A stretch of DNA of 64,000 nucleotides from Ruegeria lacuscaerulensis (GTDB lineage Bacteria > Pseudomonadota > Alphaproteobacteria > Rhodobacterales > Rhodobacteraceae): positions 1-64,000 of the forward strand of contig NZ_WQDY01000010.1 in the NCBI RefSeq assembly GCF_013033355.1, in the 5' to 3' direction. The notes beneath the pieces are model-generated. The model made no database searches, was not told where the DNA came from, and saw only the letters and a list, made by a program, of their open reading frames with translations. The position numbers and the translations under genes were made by a program. This document shows positions 17,573-26,015 of the stretch, one piece after another (position 1 is the stretch's first letter; each line of letters opens with the position of its first letter).

Positions 17573-18571
17573 ATGGTCGATGTTTTTGTTGATCGTCGAG
17601 ACAGCGACAAAAGCACCTATATCGCACTTGGCGCAGTTGTTCTGTTTCTGCTGTTCCAATTTGCATTTCAAGCTGTGGTATTCACCTTTGAACGACGGCC
17701 GGATGAAGTCAAAGCAGTTGCCCGCTTCATAGAAATCATCTTGCCTGGTGAACATGGATCCAGTCCGGTTCCGGCTGCTGAAATCTGGATGCGACTGGTT
17801 CTGTTTGCGTTCAACATATTGGTGACCTTGACGCTTGTTTACACAGGGCTGGTGAACAGAAAGACAGCTGTGCTGGCCGCAATTTGGCCTTTGTCGATCT
17901 TTCTATTCTCGAAGATTTACTGGGAGTTTTTCTACTTCCCGTTCTGCCTGATACGTCCGGACTTGTCCGCCCGAAAAGAAGGCATTGTGATGGGACTTCT
18001 GGGTGTGATGTTATACACGACCGGAGAGGCCAATCTGGGCGTTCTTCTGACGTTCCGAGCCGCTTTGTTTCTGCAACGCTCGGGTTTTGAGAAATCGGTT
18101 CCGCTTGGTATTGTCGGTCTGGCTGTTTTTCTGGACGCCGCAATGAAAACGGGCGCCGCTTACGCGTTTCCGTGGATAGGAGGTCTGATCCAGCGATTTG
18201 ACTGGACCAGAAGCGTCGCTAATCCCGATTATACACCGTTTGAAAGCCTGTCAGTTTTCTTCGCAAGCTTCCATTTTTTCAGCCTGCACACCGGAGCCTA
18301 TTGGATAGACGCGCTATTTTCTGTGATTGTCGTCGTATGTTTGTATTGCTCGGCCGAGTTCCGTACCAACCTCAGACAGCATCTGTGGTTGGTTTTGTGT
18401 TTTTTCTCGGTGTATTTTTTCTATACGCACGTGACCTATGCGTTCCAGAATGCGCGCTATTTCTTCTTTTTCATTCCGGTTCTGGCAACACTGATCCCTA
18501 CCAAACTGTTTCCTGGTTTGGCTTTGTTGGGGTTCTTTCACGTACTTTGCCGAAGTATGGAGTTTCTCTGA
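17573..18571 (+). CDS. Polytopic membrane protein, putative EPS polymerase (Wzy-like)
   Basis: 332 residues with about eight to nine hydrophobic helices and no enzyme motif that I recognise. The composition (many Phe, Trp, Tyr), helix spacing and a larger loop between later helices are similar to EpsG/Wzy-type O-antigen or EPS polymerases, which are poorly conserved in sequence. The locus encodes an initiating transferase, a flippase and a Wzc-type regulator but no other polymerase candidate, so this gene is the best one by elimination. It is transcribed alone on the plus strand and converges with the pyruvyl transferase gene. Confidence 0.5.
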   Translation: MVDVFVDRRDSDKSTYIALGAVVLFLLFQFAFQAVVFTFERRPDEVKAVARFIEIILPGEHGSSPVPAAEIWMRLVLFAFNILVTLTLVYTGLVNRKTAVLAAIWPLSIFLFSKIYWEFFYFPFCLIRPDLSARKEGIVMGLLGVMLYTTGEANLGVLLTFRAALFLQRSGFEKSVPLGIVGLAVFLDAAMKTGAAYAFPWIGGLIQRFDWTRSVANPDYTPFESLSVFFASFHFFSLHTGAYWIDALFSVIVVVCLYCSAEFRTNLRQHLWLVLCFFSVYFFYTHVTYAFQNARYFFFFIPVLATLIPTKLFPGLALLGFFHVLCRSMEFL

Positions 18572-18616
18572 CCCAAGCGCAGATGCGTCCAGCAATCGAG
18601 TGAATTCGTGGTCCGG

Positions 18617-19798
18617 TCAGGGCTTGGACAAGCTCTCCAAAAGCAATTGCGCCCCTGATTGGACCAGCGGAATTTGCGTTTCAATGGCGGCTGGTTTTTT
18701 CGCCCGTTTCAAGGCAACGGCATGCTCTGTAATAGTCTGTGCCTTATCGTCAAAGTTCAAAAGATTACCGCTTTCTCCGACACGGGCGAAATACCCGTCA
18801 AGCTTGGCATCCCAGCGAAACCCGATAGCGGGAGTCGCGACCGCATGTGCGGTGATGCATGCGTGCAAACGGTGAGACACGACCGTATCCATGGCCTTTA
18901 TGGCGGCGACAAGCTCTCGCGGTTTTTGTGGTCGCGGCATCCGGAACAGATTTTGCTTGGATGAAAGGGACGTCCACAGTTGGTCCAGCATCTCTTCATC
19001 TTCGCCCGCCCCGTTTGTGAACAGCGTGACGGGTTCTTGTCGGGTTTGGAACTCGGCCAGGATCGACTGGTACTGAGATAGGGACTGTCGGAAGCCAATC
19101 GCGCCTTGATCGGTATGGGTTTTGATGGCCGCCGGGTGTGCGACACCCAATCCGATGGTTCCCGCAACATTGGCTGGCGGTGGAGGCAAGTCCAAATTGC
19201 CCGCGATGAGGGCCGGATCAGGAACTACGTGAATCTCGGGTGCGTTCAACCCTAGTGTTTCGTAGTGCTGACGAAGATTGTCCGCCGATGCCTGATCGCG
19301 AACAGACACAAAGCACAATTTGGTCGAGCTCAATAGATCGGCGAAAACCGCAAGACCGCGGGGTGACCAGGTCTTTGCGACGCCAACGGAATGTAGGGCG
19401 ATGGGCAGGTTGCGCCGCTCTGCTTCGTGCACGACACGGGATATCTTGAGGGGGAAATTCAGGTTGGCATCGCTCAGCAACTGACCTCCGCCAATCACGA
19501 CGGCCGCGGCGTCGCCAAAGCGATCGGGGATCAACGGTTCAAGCCGTTTGCGGATTTGTCGCCTGACAAGTCGGGTCGCAAGGTGTTGAGAGATGCCTTG
19601 GGGCAACCGGTTTAGCAGGGACAATAGCAAGGTCCGGGCACCCTTTGGTGGTTTGGCAAACGTCTGACGCCCCGCCAGGTCCAACCAACACATATCAAGA
19701 CCTTCGTTTTGGCGACGCAACTCAGTTGTCAGACAATCGGCGATCAAACCGTCCCCGAGATTGGGGCTATGCATGACTGCGGCCAATACGATCTTCAT
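18617..19798 (-). CDS. Polysaccharide pyruvyl transferase family protein
   Basis: 393 residues. N-terminal MKIVLAAVMHSPNLGDGLIADCL and internal AAAVVIGGGQLLSD are typical of the PS_pyruv_trans family, as is the C-terminal VVSHRLHACITAHAVATPAIGFRWDAKLDGYF. Family members transfer pyruvate from phosphoenolpyruvate to a sugar, forming an acidic ketal on EPS. It is the last of a minus-strand operon of polysaccharide genes; its ATG overlaps the sulfotransferase stop as ATGA (19795-19798). Confidence 0.87.
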   Translation of the reverse strand: MKIVLAAVMHSPNLGDGLIADCLTTELRRQNEGLDMCWLDLAGRQTFAKPPKGARTLLLSLLNRLPQGISQHLATRLVRRQIRKRLEPLIPDRFGDAAAVVIGGGQLLSDANLNFPLKISRVVHEAERRNLPIALHSVGVAKTWSPRGLAVFADLLSSTKLCFVSVRDQASADNLRQHYETLGLNAPEIHVVPDPALIAGNLDLPPPPANVAGTIGLGVAHPAAIKTHTDQGAIGFRQSLSQYQSILAEFQTRQEPVTLFTNGAGEDEEMLDQLWTSLSSKQNLFRMPRPQKPRELVAAIKAMDTVVSHRLHACITAHAVATPAIGFRWDAKLDGYFARVGESGNLLNFDDKAQTITEHAVALKRAKKPAAIETQIPLVQSGAQLLLESLSKP

Positions 19799-20628
19799 CC
19801 CGTTCCCTTTGATACCAAAATGTTTGCCAACAGCGCCTGATCCGGTCCGAACCGGTTTTGCAGGTCTTCCAGAGTCTGCGCCTTGGGCGCGGCAGGGTTT
19901 GATCCGGCATCAGAGGTGAACAGGATCTTCGAAACCAGCGAACTGCTTTTGACCTTGGATACGACGCCGGGCAACCCAAGACGGCGGACCGCCCAACCGC
20001 TATTGCGCAATAGGCCGACAAGCATCGGACTTCGAGCGGCCTGTGCTTCGAGGATCCGGTCGTCATAGGACAGGGTGTCCATGAAACGAATGCCCAGTGC
20101 CTCGCTCATGGCGCGACCAAACCCATGTGGATCTGATCTGAGTTGCCCAAAATCCAGAACATGCACGCGATCTTTTCCAAGGTGGCGCATGGCGTTCTGA
20201 ACGTGCTTGCCGAACAACGAGTGTTCGATGATCTGCGGCTGCTGGTGTAAGGCGTCTTCGAAACTAGCCGTCGTCCGGCCAATCTTTCGCAGGTATTTCC
20301 AATGAGAGACGCAGCGCGAAACCGGGTCGCGTACCGTCACCAGAAACCGGCTGTCTTGCGGCAGATCATGCGCAACCCTTTGCAACGCCACCTCGGAATA
20401 AAGATAATCGTGGCAGATCTCACCGATGCGTGTGGCGTTGGTTTCGTCGGGAAATTGACGGCGGTACCAGTCCGGACCTTTGTCGTAAAAGCGGTCGAAA
20501 TAGAAAATCTCTTTCGCGGTGGCCAGAGCGACATCGGGATGCTGGTTCAAAATATGCCAAATCCAGGTCGAGCCGCATTTGTCGCCCCCCAGATACAAAA
20601 AGTTCACGGGGCTTTTTTGATCGCTCAT
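19795..20628 (-). CDS. Sulfotransferase (PAPS-dependent), probably acting on EPS
   Basis: 277 residues. The 5'-phosphosulfate-binding loop (LGGDKCGSTWIWHIL) is at the N-terminus and the 3'-phosphate-binding motif (TVRDPVSRCVSHWKYL) near residue 95, both as in Sulfotransfer_1/3 proteins. It transfers sulfate from PAPS to a hydroxyl, here most likely a sugar of the polymer encoded by the locus. The ATG at 20628 overlaps the stop of the flippase gene (ATGA); the longer frame to 20769 lies inside that gene and is rejected. Confidence 0.87.
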   Translation of the reverse strand: MSDQKSPVNFLYLGGDKCGSTWIWHILNQHPDVALATAKEIFYFDRFYDKGPDWYRRQFPDETNATRIGEICHDYLYSEVALQRVAHDLPQDSRFLVTVRDPVSRCVSHWKYLRKIGRTTASFEDALHQQPQIIEHSLFGKHVQNAMRHLGKDRVHVLDFGQLRSDPHGFGRAMSEALGIRFMDTLSYDDRILEAQAARSPMLVGLLRNSGWAVRRLGLPGVVSKVKSSSLVSKILFTSDAGSNPAAPKAQTLEDLQNRFGPDQALLANILVSKGTG

Positions 20629-21968
20629 GCCCGTGGCTCCTTTGCAAGGAAGGACAGGTTTACCAGTCCGGAAGAGATCCCTGTTTTCCGGAAAATATAA
20701 AAATAGGCAGCACAGTTCAGAGCAATCAGGTTCAGGCTTATGCAAAACGCAGCGCCCATGGTCCCCCAAGCCGAAACGGAAAAGGGCAAGGCCGCCAAGG
20801 ACAGACCTGTTGTGACGGACAGCATGACAAAGTGCACCCGCTCATGTCCCGACATCTCCATGATCTGGGTCGTCGGCCCTGAAAAGGCGCTGACAAGATA
20901 GCCAAAGCTGATCACGATCAACTCGGGGTGAACCACTGCATATCCGGGGCCAAACAGCTCTAATATGTGGTCGCCCCACAGAACGAATATCAGAAAGCTG
21001 GCTAAAGTGGGCAGGCCCAGCATCAGGCTAATCCGGCGACAGGTGGTTTCCGCGCCATTGTGATCGTTCCTGCCAAACTGGGCCGCCAGCAAGGGGGCTG
21101 CGACGATGTTGATCGCCATCAGGAACAGTTCAAGCACCATGGCCGTGCGCAGGGCGGCAAAAACGGCACCGACCATAGCGGCAGGAAGCAGCCCGCCAAG
21201 GATGACAATCGCCACGTTGCGCCCAGCCGCGTTGACAACCGAGTTTCCCCACATCCCCCATGAGGCCGACAGCCATTTGCGTTTCTCACTGAAATCGGCA
21301 GGCCCGCGCAACAATCGCAACGGGTTCGTCAGGGGGAGCAGAAAGGACTGCGCCAATGTCAGCACGATCAAAAGGCCCGACATGATCAACACTGTGGTCA
21401 CTGCATTCAAACCAGGCAACCATCCGGATACCGCCAGAGCGGCCACCGAGATCACGATCAGGCGGAACAGGATGTCCCTTGGAACAAGTGCGATCCAGAC
21501 CGAACCCGCAGCCCTTTGTGGATTGGGCTGAAACTCGGCCAGAGCCAGCGCAACCGTCAACAGGGCCGCAGACCACAACAAACCCTGCTGGTTTGCAAAG
21601 GACGGCAGGCTGTATGCCATCAAAGCCAAGCCCAATGCCGCTATGATCGAACCGCTTAGGACAATGGCATAGCTGAACCGCAAAACGCCCCGGGCTTTGG
21701 CGTCCTCTTGTTCGTGCAAATAGAACGAAGCAAAGCGCAGAATGACACTGCGTTGCCCGATCGACCCGACAATTGCCAATATAGTCGCCAATGAAAACGC
21801 AAAGCTGAACTGTCCAAATCCCACGTCGCCAAGGCTGCGTGACAAGGCGACGAACATCAGAAATGAAAGCCCCGCCGCTCCGCATTTTATACACAGGGCG
21901 GCTAGGCTTCTAAGGGCAAACCTTCTGCCCGAGGTCTTTGTGCCCGTGTTAGTGTCGCTTTGGAGCAT
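20625..21968 (-). CDS. Polysaccharide flippase (Wzx/MATE-like oligosaccharide exporter)
   Basis: 447 residues with about twelve to fourteen membrane helices. The N-terminal FALRSLAALCIKCGAAGLSFLMFVALSRSLGDVGFGQFSFAFS is the standard opening of polysaccharide-biosynthesis (PST/Wzx) proteins, in which the Gly-x-x-GxGxFs stretch follows the first helix. It flips lipid-linked repeat units across the inner membrane. The start overlaps the stop of the GT4 gene by one base, and the gene is followed directly by the sulfotransferase. Confidence 0.88.
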   Translation of the reverse strand: MLQSDTNTGTKTSGRRFALRSLAALCIKCGAAGLSFLMFVALSRSLGDVGFGQFSFAFSLATILAIVGSIGQRSVILRFASFYLHEQEDAKARGVLRFSYAIVLSGSIIAALGLALMAYSLPSFANQQGLLWSAALLTVALALAEFQPNPQRAAGSVWIALVPRDILFRLIVISVAALAVSGWLPGLNAVTTVLIMSGLLIVLTLAQSFLLPLTNPLRLLRGPADFSEKRKWLSASWGMWGNSVVNAAGRNVAIVILGGLLPAAMVGAVFAALRTAMVLELFLMAINIVAAPLLAAQFGRNDHNGAETTCRRISLMLGLPTLASFLIFVLWGDHILELFGPGYAVVHPELIVISFGYLVSAFSGPTTQIMEMSGHERVHFVMLSVTTGLSLAALPFSVSAWGTMGAAFCISLNLIALNCAAYFYIFRKTGISSGLVNLSFLAKEPRA

Positions 21969-23146
21969 TATGCGCGGCGCAAGTCCGGGGCGGTCAGGTG
22001 CAGTTCTTGCCTCACCAGATCCGCGATTTTAGCCTTGAAGACCCGTTGATCGAACCGGGCCGCATGCGCGCGTATTTTCGAAGGTGCATTGGTTAGCGCC
22101 ACGTCGCCCTCCAGCGTATCAATCGCGGCATTCAACGCTGTCACTGTCTGGTCGTGAAAATGCACTCCTGAAACACTCGGCAGCACTGTATCCAATGCTC
22201 CGCCGCGCCCATAGGCCACCACTGGCCGCCCCGAGGCCATCACCTCGACCGGGATGATCCCGAAATCTTCTTCCCCGGGGAAGACCAGAGCTTTGCAGGT
22301 TGCAAATTGGCGTTTCAGCTCCGCAAAGGGCAAACGCCCAAGAAACGTGATGTTGTCTTTGGCTTTTTTCGTCAGCTCTTCGCGCAGTTCGCCATCGCCG
22401 ACGACAACCAGTTTACGCCCCGAAGCGTTAAAAGCATCAACGGCCAGATCCGCCCGTTTATAAGACACCATTTCCCCCGCCAGAAGATAGTGATCGCCGA
22501 CGTCGTCCGAGATACTGAAGTCATCGATTTCGACAGGTGGGAAAATGACATCTGCTTCACGCCTGTAATACTTGTTTATGCGCTGGGCGACGAAGCCCGA
22601 ATTTGCCATGAAACGGTCCACCCGTGCGGCGCTGGTGACATCCCATATCCGCAGCTTGTGCGCCACAAACGGCATTGCCAGACGGGCGAAGCGACCGGCA
22701 GAGGCGCGATAGATGTGATAATGGTCCCAGATATAGCGCATGGGCGAATGGCAGTAACACAGATGCACCGCGTCGGGTCGGGGGATGATACCTTTGGCCG
22801 GGCCACTTTCGCTGGACAGGATCACGTCGAACTCGGTCATATCCATAAGCTCAAGCGCCATTGGCATCAGGGACAGGTACTTCTGATAGTGCTTTCGCGC
22901 GCCGGGCAGCTTCGAGATAAAGGTTTCCCGAACCTCGTGCCGTCTGATCCTGTCACTGACCTGAGCGGGGTCGTAGACATGGGTGATTATGACCGCGTTC
23001 GGAAACAGCTCCAGAAGGCTTTCGACAACTTTTTCGCCTCCACGCATGCCCAAAAGCCAATAGTGAACAATTGCCACCCGAAGCCCCGCCAAATCGGCCG
23101 AATTCCTCTCGGAATGCTCGGTTGGAAGCGCTTTAAAATCTGTCAT
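21968..23146 (-). CDS. Glycosyltransferase family 4 (mannosyltransferase-like)
   Basis: 392 residues with GT-B fold motifs: N-terminal VAIVHYWLLGMRGGEKVVESL (glycine-rich acceptor loop), CYCHSPMRYIWDHY in the first Rossmann domain, then the donor half with LLAGEMVSYKRADLAVDAF, FLGRLP and the GT4 E-x7-E signature in GEEDFGIIPVEVMASGRPVVAYGRGG. The CHSPMRYxWD segment is common in WbaZ-type mannosyltransferases. A GDP-mannose-making gene lies just upstream, so mannose transfer is plausible. About 60 nt separate the two genes. Confidence 0.9.
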   Translation of the reverse strand: MTDFKALPTEHSERNSADLAGLRVAIVHYWLLGMRGGEKVVESLLELFPNAVIITHVYDPAQVSDRIRRHEVRETFISKLPGARKHYQKYLSLMPMALELMDMTEFDVILSSESGPAKGIIPRPDAVHLCYCHSPMRYIWDHYHIYRASAGRFARLAMPFVAHKLRIWDVTSAARVDRFMANSGFVAQRINKYYRREADVIFPPVEIDDFSISDDVGDHYLLAGEMVSYKRADLAVDAFNASGRKLVVVGDGELREELTKKAKDNITFLGRLPFAELKRQFATCKALVFPGEEDFGIIPVEVMASGRPVVAYGRGGALDTVLPSVSGVHFHDQTVTALNAAIDTLEGDVALTNAPSKIRAHAARFDQRVFKAKIADLVRQELHLTAPDLRRA

Positions 23147-23205
23147 TCAAAAAACCTGTGAAACTGACAGCGCTTTAATACCGCGCTGCCATGAAGTTGA
23201 TGCGA

Positions 23206-24639
23206 TCAGTCCCGCGCATAAACGTCTTCGTATCGAATGATGTCATCTTCGCCGACATAGGCGCCGGTCTGAACTTCGATCAGTACCATGGGCACTTTGC
23301 CCGGATTCTCCATCCGGTGGACCGAGCCGAGAGGTACGTAAACGCTCTGGTTTTCGGTCACCAGTTTTACGTCGTCGTCGATTGTCACTTTTGCGGTGCC
23401 TTCGACCACGATCCAATGCTCAGACCGGTGGACATGGCTTTGCAGCGACAATGACGCGCCGGGATGGACAAGTATCCGCTTAACCTGAAAGCGGTCACCC
23501 ACAACCAGGCTCTCAAACCACCCCCAAGGCCGATGGTCCTTGGGGAATTGGGTGGCTTGCGCCGACCCCTTGGCCTTAAGCGCGGAAACGGCTTTCTTGA
23601 CATCCTGCGCGCGGGATTTGTCTGCCACCAGCACCGCATCATTCATCGCAACGGCCATAATATTGTTCAACCCGATACCCACGACCTCAAGCCTGTCGCT
23701 GTCCGACCGTAGCAGAGTGTCATGACAGTCGATGGCGGTGGCATCTCCGGTGGTCACGACTCCGTCGGCATCTGGCCCGCTTTCGCGCCATACCGCGTCC
23801 CAGCCGCCCAGATCCGACCAGGCTGCATCAAACGGAACCACGGCTAGGTTGTCCGCCTTTTCCATGACTGCATAGTCGATCGAGATATCCTCGGCCTTCG
23901 ACCATGGTTCAGCTGCAAGACGCAGAAAGCCCAGGTCAGGTTTAGCGACGTCCAGCGCTTTTTGCACAGGCTCCAGCAGCGTTGGCGCATGTTTTTCGAA
24001 AGCTGCAATGATATCGGTCGCGCGGAACAGAAAGATACCGGCGTTCCATTTGAAATTTCCAGCCGCCAACATCTGAGCCGCCCGCTCGGCATCGGGCTTT
24101 TCCACGAATTGCTTCAAAGGAACAGTGGCGCCGTCTGTGCCGGGTTGTTCAGCCAGTTCCAGGTATCCATAAGCCGTTTCCGAATGTGTCGGCGTTATGC
24201 CAAATGTCACCAGTTGCCCCTGCGCCACCGCATCCAGACCCTGTGCCACAGCAGCGTGAAATGCTGCGACATCAGGAACGACGTGGTCGGACGGTGCAAC
24301 CAACAGCACTGCGTCTTTGTTTTCAGCATGCGCATGAAGGGCGGCAGCCAGAACGGCTGGGGCAGTGTTGCGGCCCTCGGGCTCGATCAGGATGGCACCG
24401 GGGTCAATGCCAACGGCCTGCAATTGCTCGGTCACGATAAAGCGAAAGTCCGAGTTGGTCAGAACCATTGGTGCGGTGCATTGCAGCTGATCGTTGTCAG
24501 CGGACAATCGCAGCGCCGAGCTTTGAAACAGGGTGTTGTCCCCGATCAGGGACACGAATTGCTTTGGATAGCTTTTGCGGGAAAGCGGCCACAAGCGGGT
24601 TCCAGAGCCTCCGCACAAAAGAACGGGAGTAATCTGCAT
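23206..24639 (-). CDS. manC: Mannose-1-phosphate guanylyltransferase / mannose-6-phosphate isomerase (bifunctional)
   Basis: About 477 residues. The N-terminal nucleotidyltransferase carries GGSGTRLWPLSRKSYPKQF and later FVEKPDAERA; the C-terminal phosphomannose-isomerase type II domain has RPWGWFESL, VKRILVHPGASLSLQSHVHRSEHW and VEGTAKVTI. Together they give fructose-6-phosphate-derived mannose-6-phosphate and GDP-mannose for the polymer. The ATG at 24639 is taken as start; a TTG at 24654 is also in frame. It heads the minus-strand operon running to 18617. An 11-bp inverted repeat brackets its leader (see 24649-24749). Confidence 0.94.
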   Translation of the reverse strand: MQITPVLLCGGSGTRLWPLSRKSYPKQFVSLIGDNTLFQSSALRLSADNDQLQCTAPMVLTNSDFRFIVTEQLQAVGIDPGAILIEPEGRNTAPAVLAAALHAHAENKDAVLLVAPSDHVVPDVAAFHAAVAQGLDAVAQGQLVTFGITPTHSETAYGYLELAEQPGTDGATVPLKQFVEKPDAERAAQMLAAGNFKWNAGIFLFRATDIIAAFEKHAPTLLEPVQKALDVAKPDLGFLRLAAEPWSKAEDISIDYAVMEKADNLAVVPFDAAWSDLGGWDAVWRESGPDADGVVTTGDATAIDCHDTLLRSDSDRLEVVGIGLNNIMAVAMNDAVLVADKSRAQDVKKAVSALKAKGSAQATQFPKDHRPWGWFESLVVGDRFQVKRILVHPGASLSLQSHVHRSEHWIVVEGTAKVTIDDDVKLVTENQSVYVPLGSVHRMENPGKVPMVLIEVQTGAYVGEDDIIRYEDVYARD

Positions 24640-24648
24640 GTTGGTTTC

Positions 24649-24749
24649 ACTCAATCAAACCTAGGTTGTCTTTGGTCCTAGAGAATGGCCTTTCCTTTGA
24701 CAAGCTAAGGGGCATGTTTGCGATGTAGAATTCTCTTTTTTGATTGAGT
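24649..24749 (-). repeat. 11-bp inverted repeat bracketing the manC leader
   Basis: ACTCAATCAAA (24649-24659) and TTTGATTGAGT (24739-24749) are perfect reverse complements 79 nt apart. In the manC transcript the downstream arm covers the region just before the start codon, so pairing could mask initiation; alternatively these are two half-sites for a DNA-binding protein. Confidence 0.4.
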
Positions 24750-24985
24750 TCGTACATTTTTGACTCACCCCTTATCCAAAAGGTGAAGCTCATGTGCCCA
24801 AGACTGCCCTATTGCCGTTTGGAAGGTACTAAGCGTTTGTTTCTAAACGCCGAAAAGAGTTTGCAGGCGATGATTAAAAAATGGTCGCCAGAGTCAAAAA
24901 ACCGTGCAACCAACCCGCTACGCCAGATGAACAATTTGACTGAACAGTAAAAAAATGCTCGCATCCCAAAAAACAGGAGAGTGTC
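24660..24985. other. Divergent intergenic region before the nucleobase importer
   Basis: 326 bp between manC and the BMP-type binding protein. A frame at 24792-24950 (52 codons, AAGGTGAAG upstream) is possible but its protein is basic and unrecognised, so no gene is called. The strongest local structure is the inverted repeat at 24649/24739. No riboswitch could be identified by eye. Confidence 0.4.
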
Positions 24986-25975
24986 ATGGCTGATCATAAA
25001 TTATCGCGAAGGTTATTGCTTGCTGCCGTTGCAGCGGCGTCCACTTTGTACTCTGCCGGTCTGGCGGCGGCTGAGACGGTCAAGGTGGCCGCAATCTACA
25101 CTCTGCCGGTGGAACAACAGTGGATCAGCCGCATCCACAAAGCGCTGAACGCTGCCGCCGAGCGCGGCGATATCGAATACGTATTCTCGGAGAACGTGGC
25201 CAACACGGATTACGAGCGGGTGATGCGCGAATATGCTGAACAGGGCTCGCAACTGATCGTGGGCGAGGTGTTTGGTCTGGAACGTGCGGCGCGCAAAGTG
25301 GCCAAGGATTATCCTGACACGGCATTCCTGATGGGATCGTCCTTCGGTCCTGTGGGGCCGAATTTCTCGGTCTTTGACAACTGGATTCACGAACCTTCCT
25401 ATCTGACAGGCATGGTTGCCGGTGCCGCGACTGAATCGAACGTGATCGGTATGGTCGGCGGTTACGCCATCCCCGAGGTGAACCGCCTGATGAACGCCTT
25501 CATGGACGGCGCACGCGAGGTAAACCCGGATGTCAAATTCCTCGTGACCTTTATCGACAGCTGGTACGACCCGCCTAAAGCCAAGGAAAGTGCGATCGCC
25601 ATGATGGATGCGGGTGCGGACATCATGTATGCCGAACGCTTTGGTGTATCGGATGCAGCGGTTGAGCGCGGCGTCAAGGCCGTCGGCAACGTCATCGACA
25701 CGTCGGGCGACTATCCGGGTACGATCATGGCATCGGCCTTGTGGCATATGGAACCGACAATCGACAAAGCCATCGCCAACGTTTCCAGCGGCACGTTCGA
25801 GGCGTCGGATTACGGTCAGTACAGCTTTATGGGCTATGGCGGTGGCTCGATGGTTCTGGACGAGGAGCTGGTGCCTGCTGATGTTGTCGAAGCGGTCAAT
25901 GCCCGTCAGGCGGAAATCCTTGATGGCCTGTTCCGCGTGAATGTGAATGATGATCGCCCGGTCTCGGACCAGTGA
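24986..25975 (+). CDS. BMP-family solute-binding protein of a nucleobase/nucleoside ABC importer
   Basis: 329 residues with a signal sequence (RRLLLAAVAAASTLYSAGLAAAE) and a mature domain of the BMP/PnrA (Bmp, Med, TmpC) family: AAIYTLPVEQQWISRIHKAL, TDYERVMREYAEQGSQLIVG, YLTGMVAGAATESNVIGMVGG and DAGADIMYAER. The type is a periplasmic purine or pyrimidine nucleoside/base receptor. AGGAGAG lies 8 nt upstream of the ATG. It heads an operon with an ATPase, two permeases and a cytosine-deaminase-like enzyme, which suggests a pyrimidine or related base as ligand. Confidence 0.9.
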   Translation: MADHKLSRRLLLAAVAAASTLYSAGLAAAETVKVAAIYTLPVEQQWISRIHKALNAAAERGDIEYVFSENVANTDYERVMREYAEQGSQLIVGEVFGLERAARKVAKDYPDTAFLMGSSFGPVGPNFSVFDNWIHEPSYLTGMVAGAATESNVIGMVGGYAIPEVNRLMNAFMDGAREVNPDVKFLVTFIDSWYDPPKAKESAIAMMDAGADIMYAERFGVSDAAVERGVKAVGNVIDTSGDYPGTIMASALWHMEPTIDKAIANVSSGTFEASDYGQYSFMGYGGGSMVLDEELVPADVVEAVNARQAEILDGLFRVNVNDDRPVSDQ

Positions 25976-26015
25976 TCCCTTTCGGGTCGGTCTGTGAAAC
26001 CGGCCCATTTTCCAA

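Noticed and set aside
24744..24950. Small plus-strand frame before the BMP operon
   Set aside because: A possible ATG at 24792 has a fair ribosome site, but the basic peptide is unrecognised and coding bias is poor.
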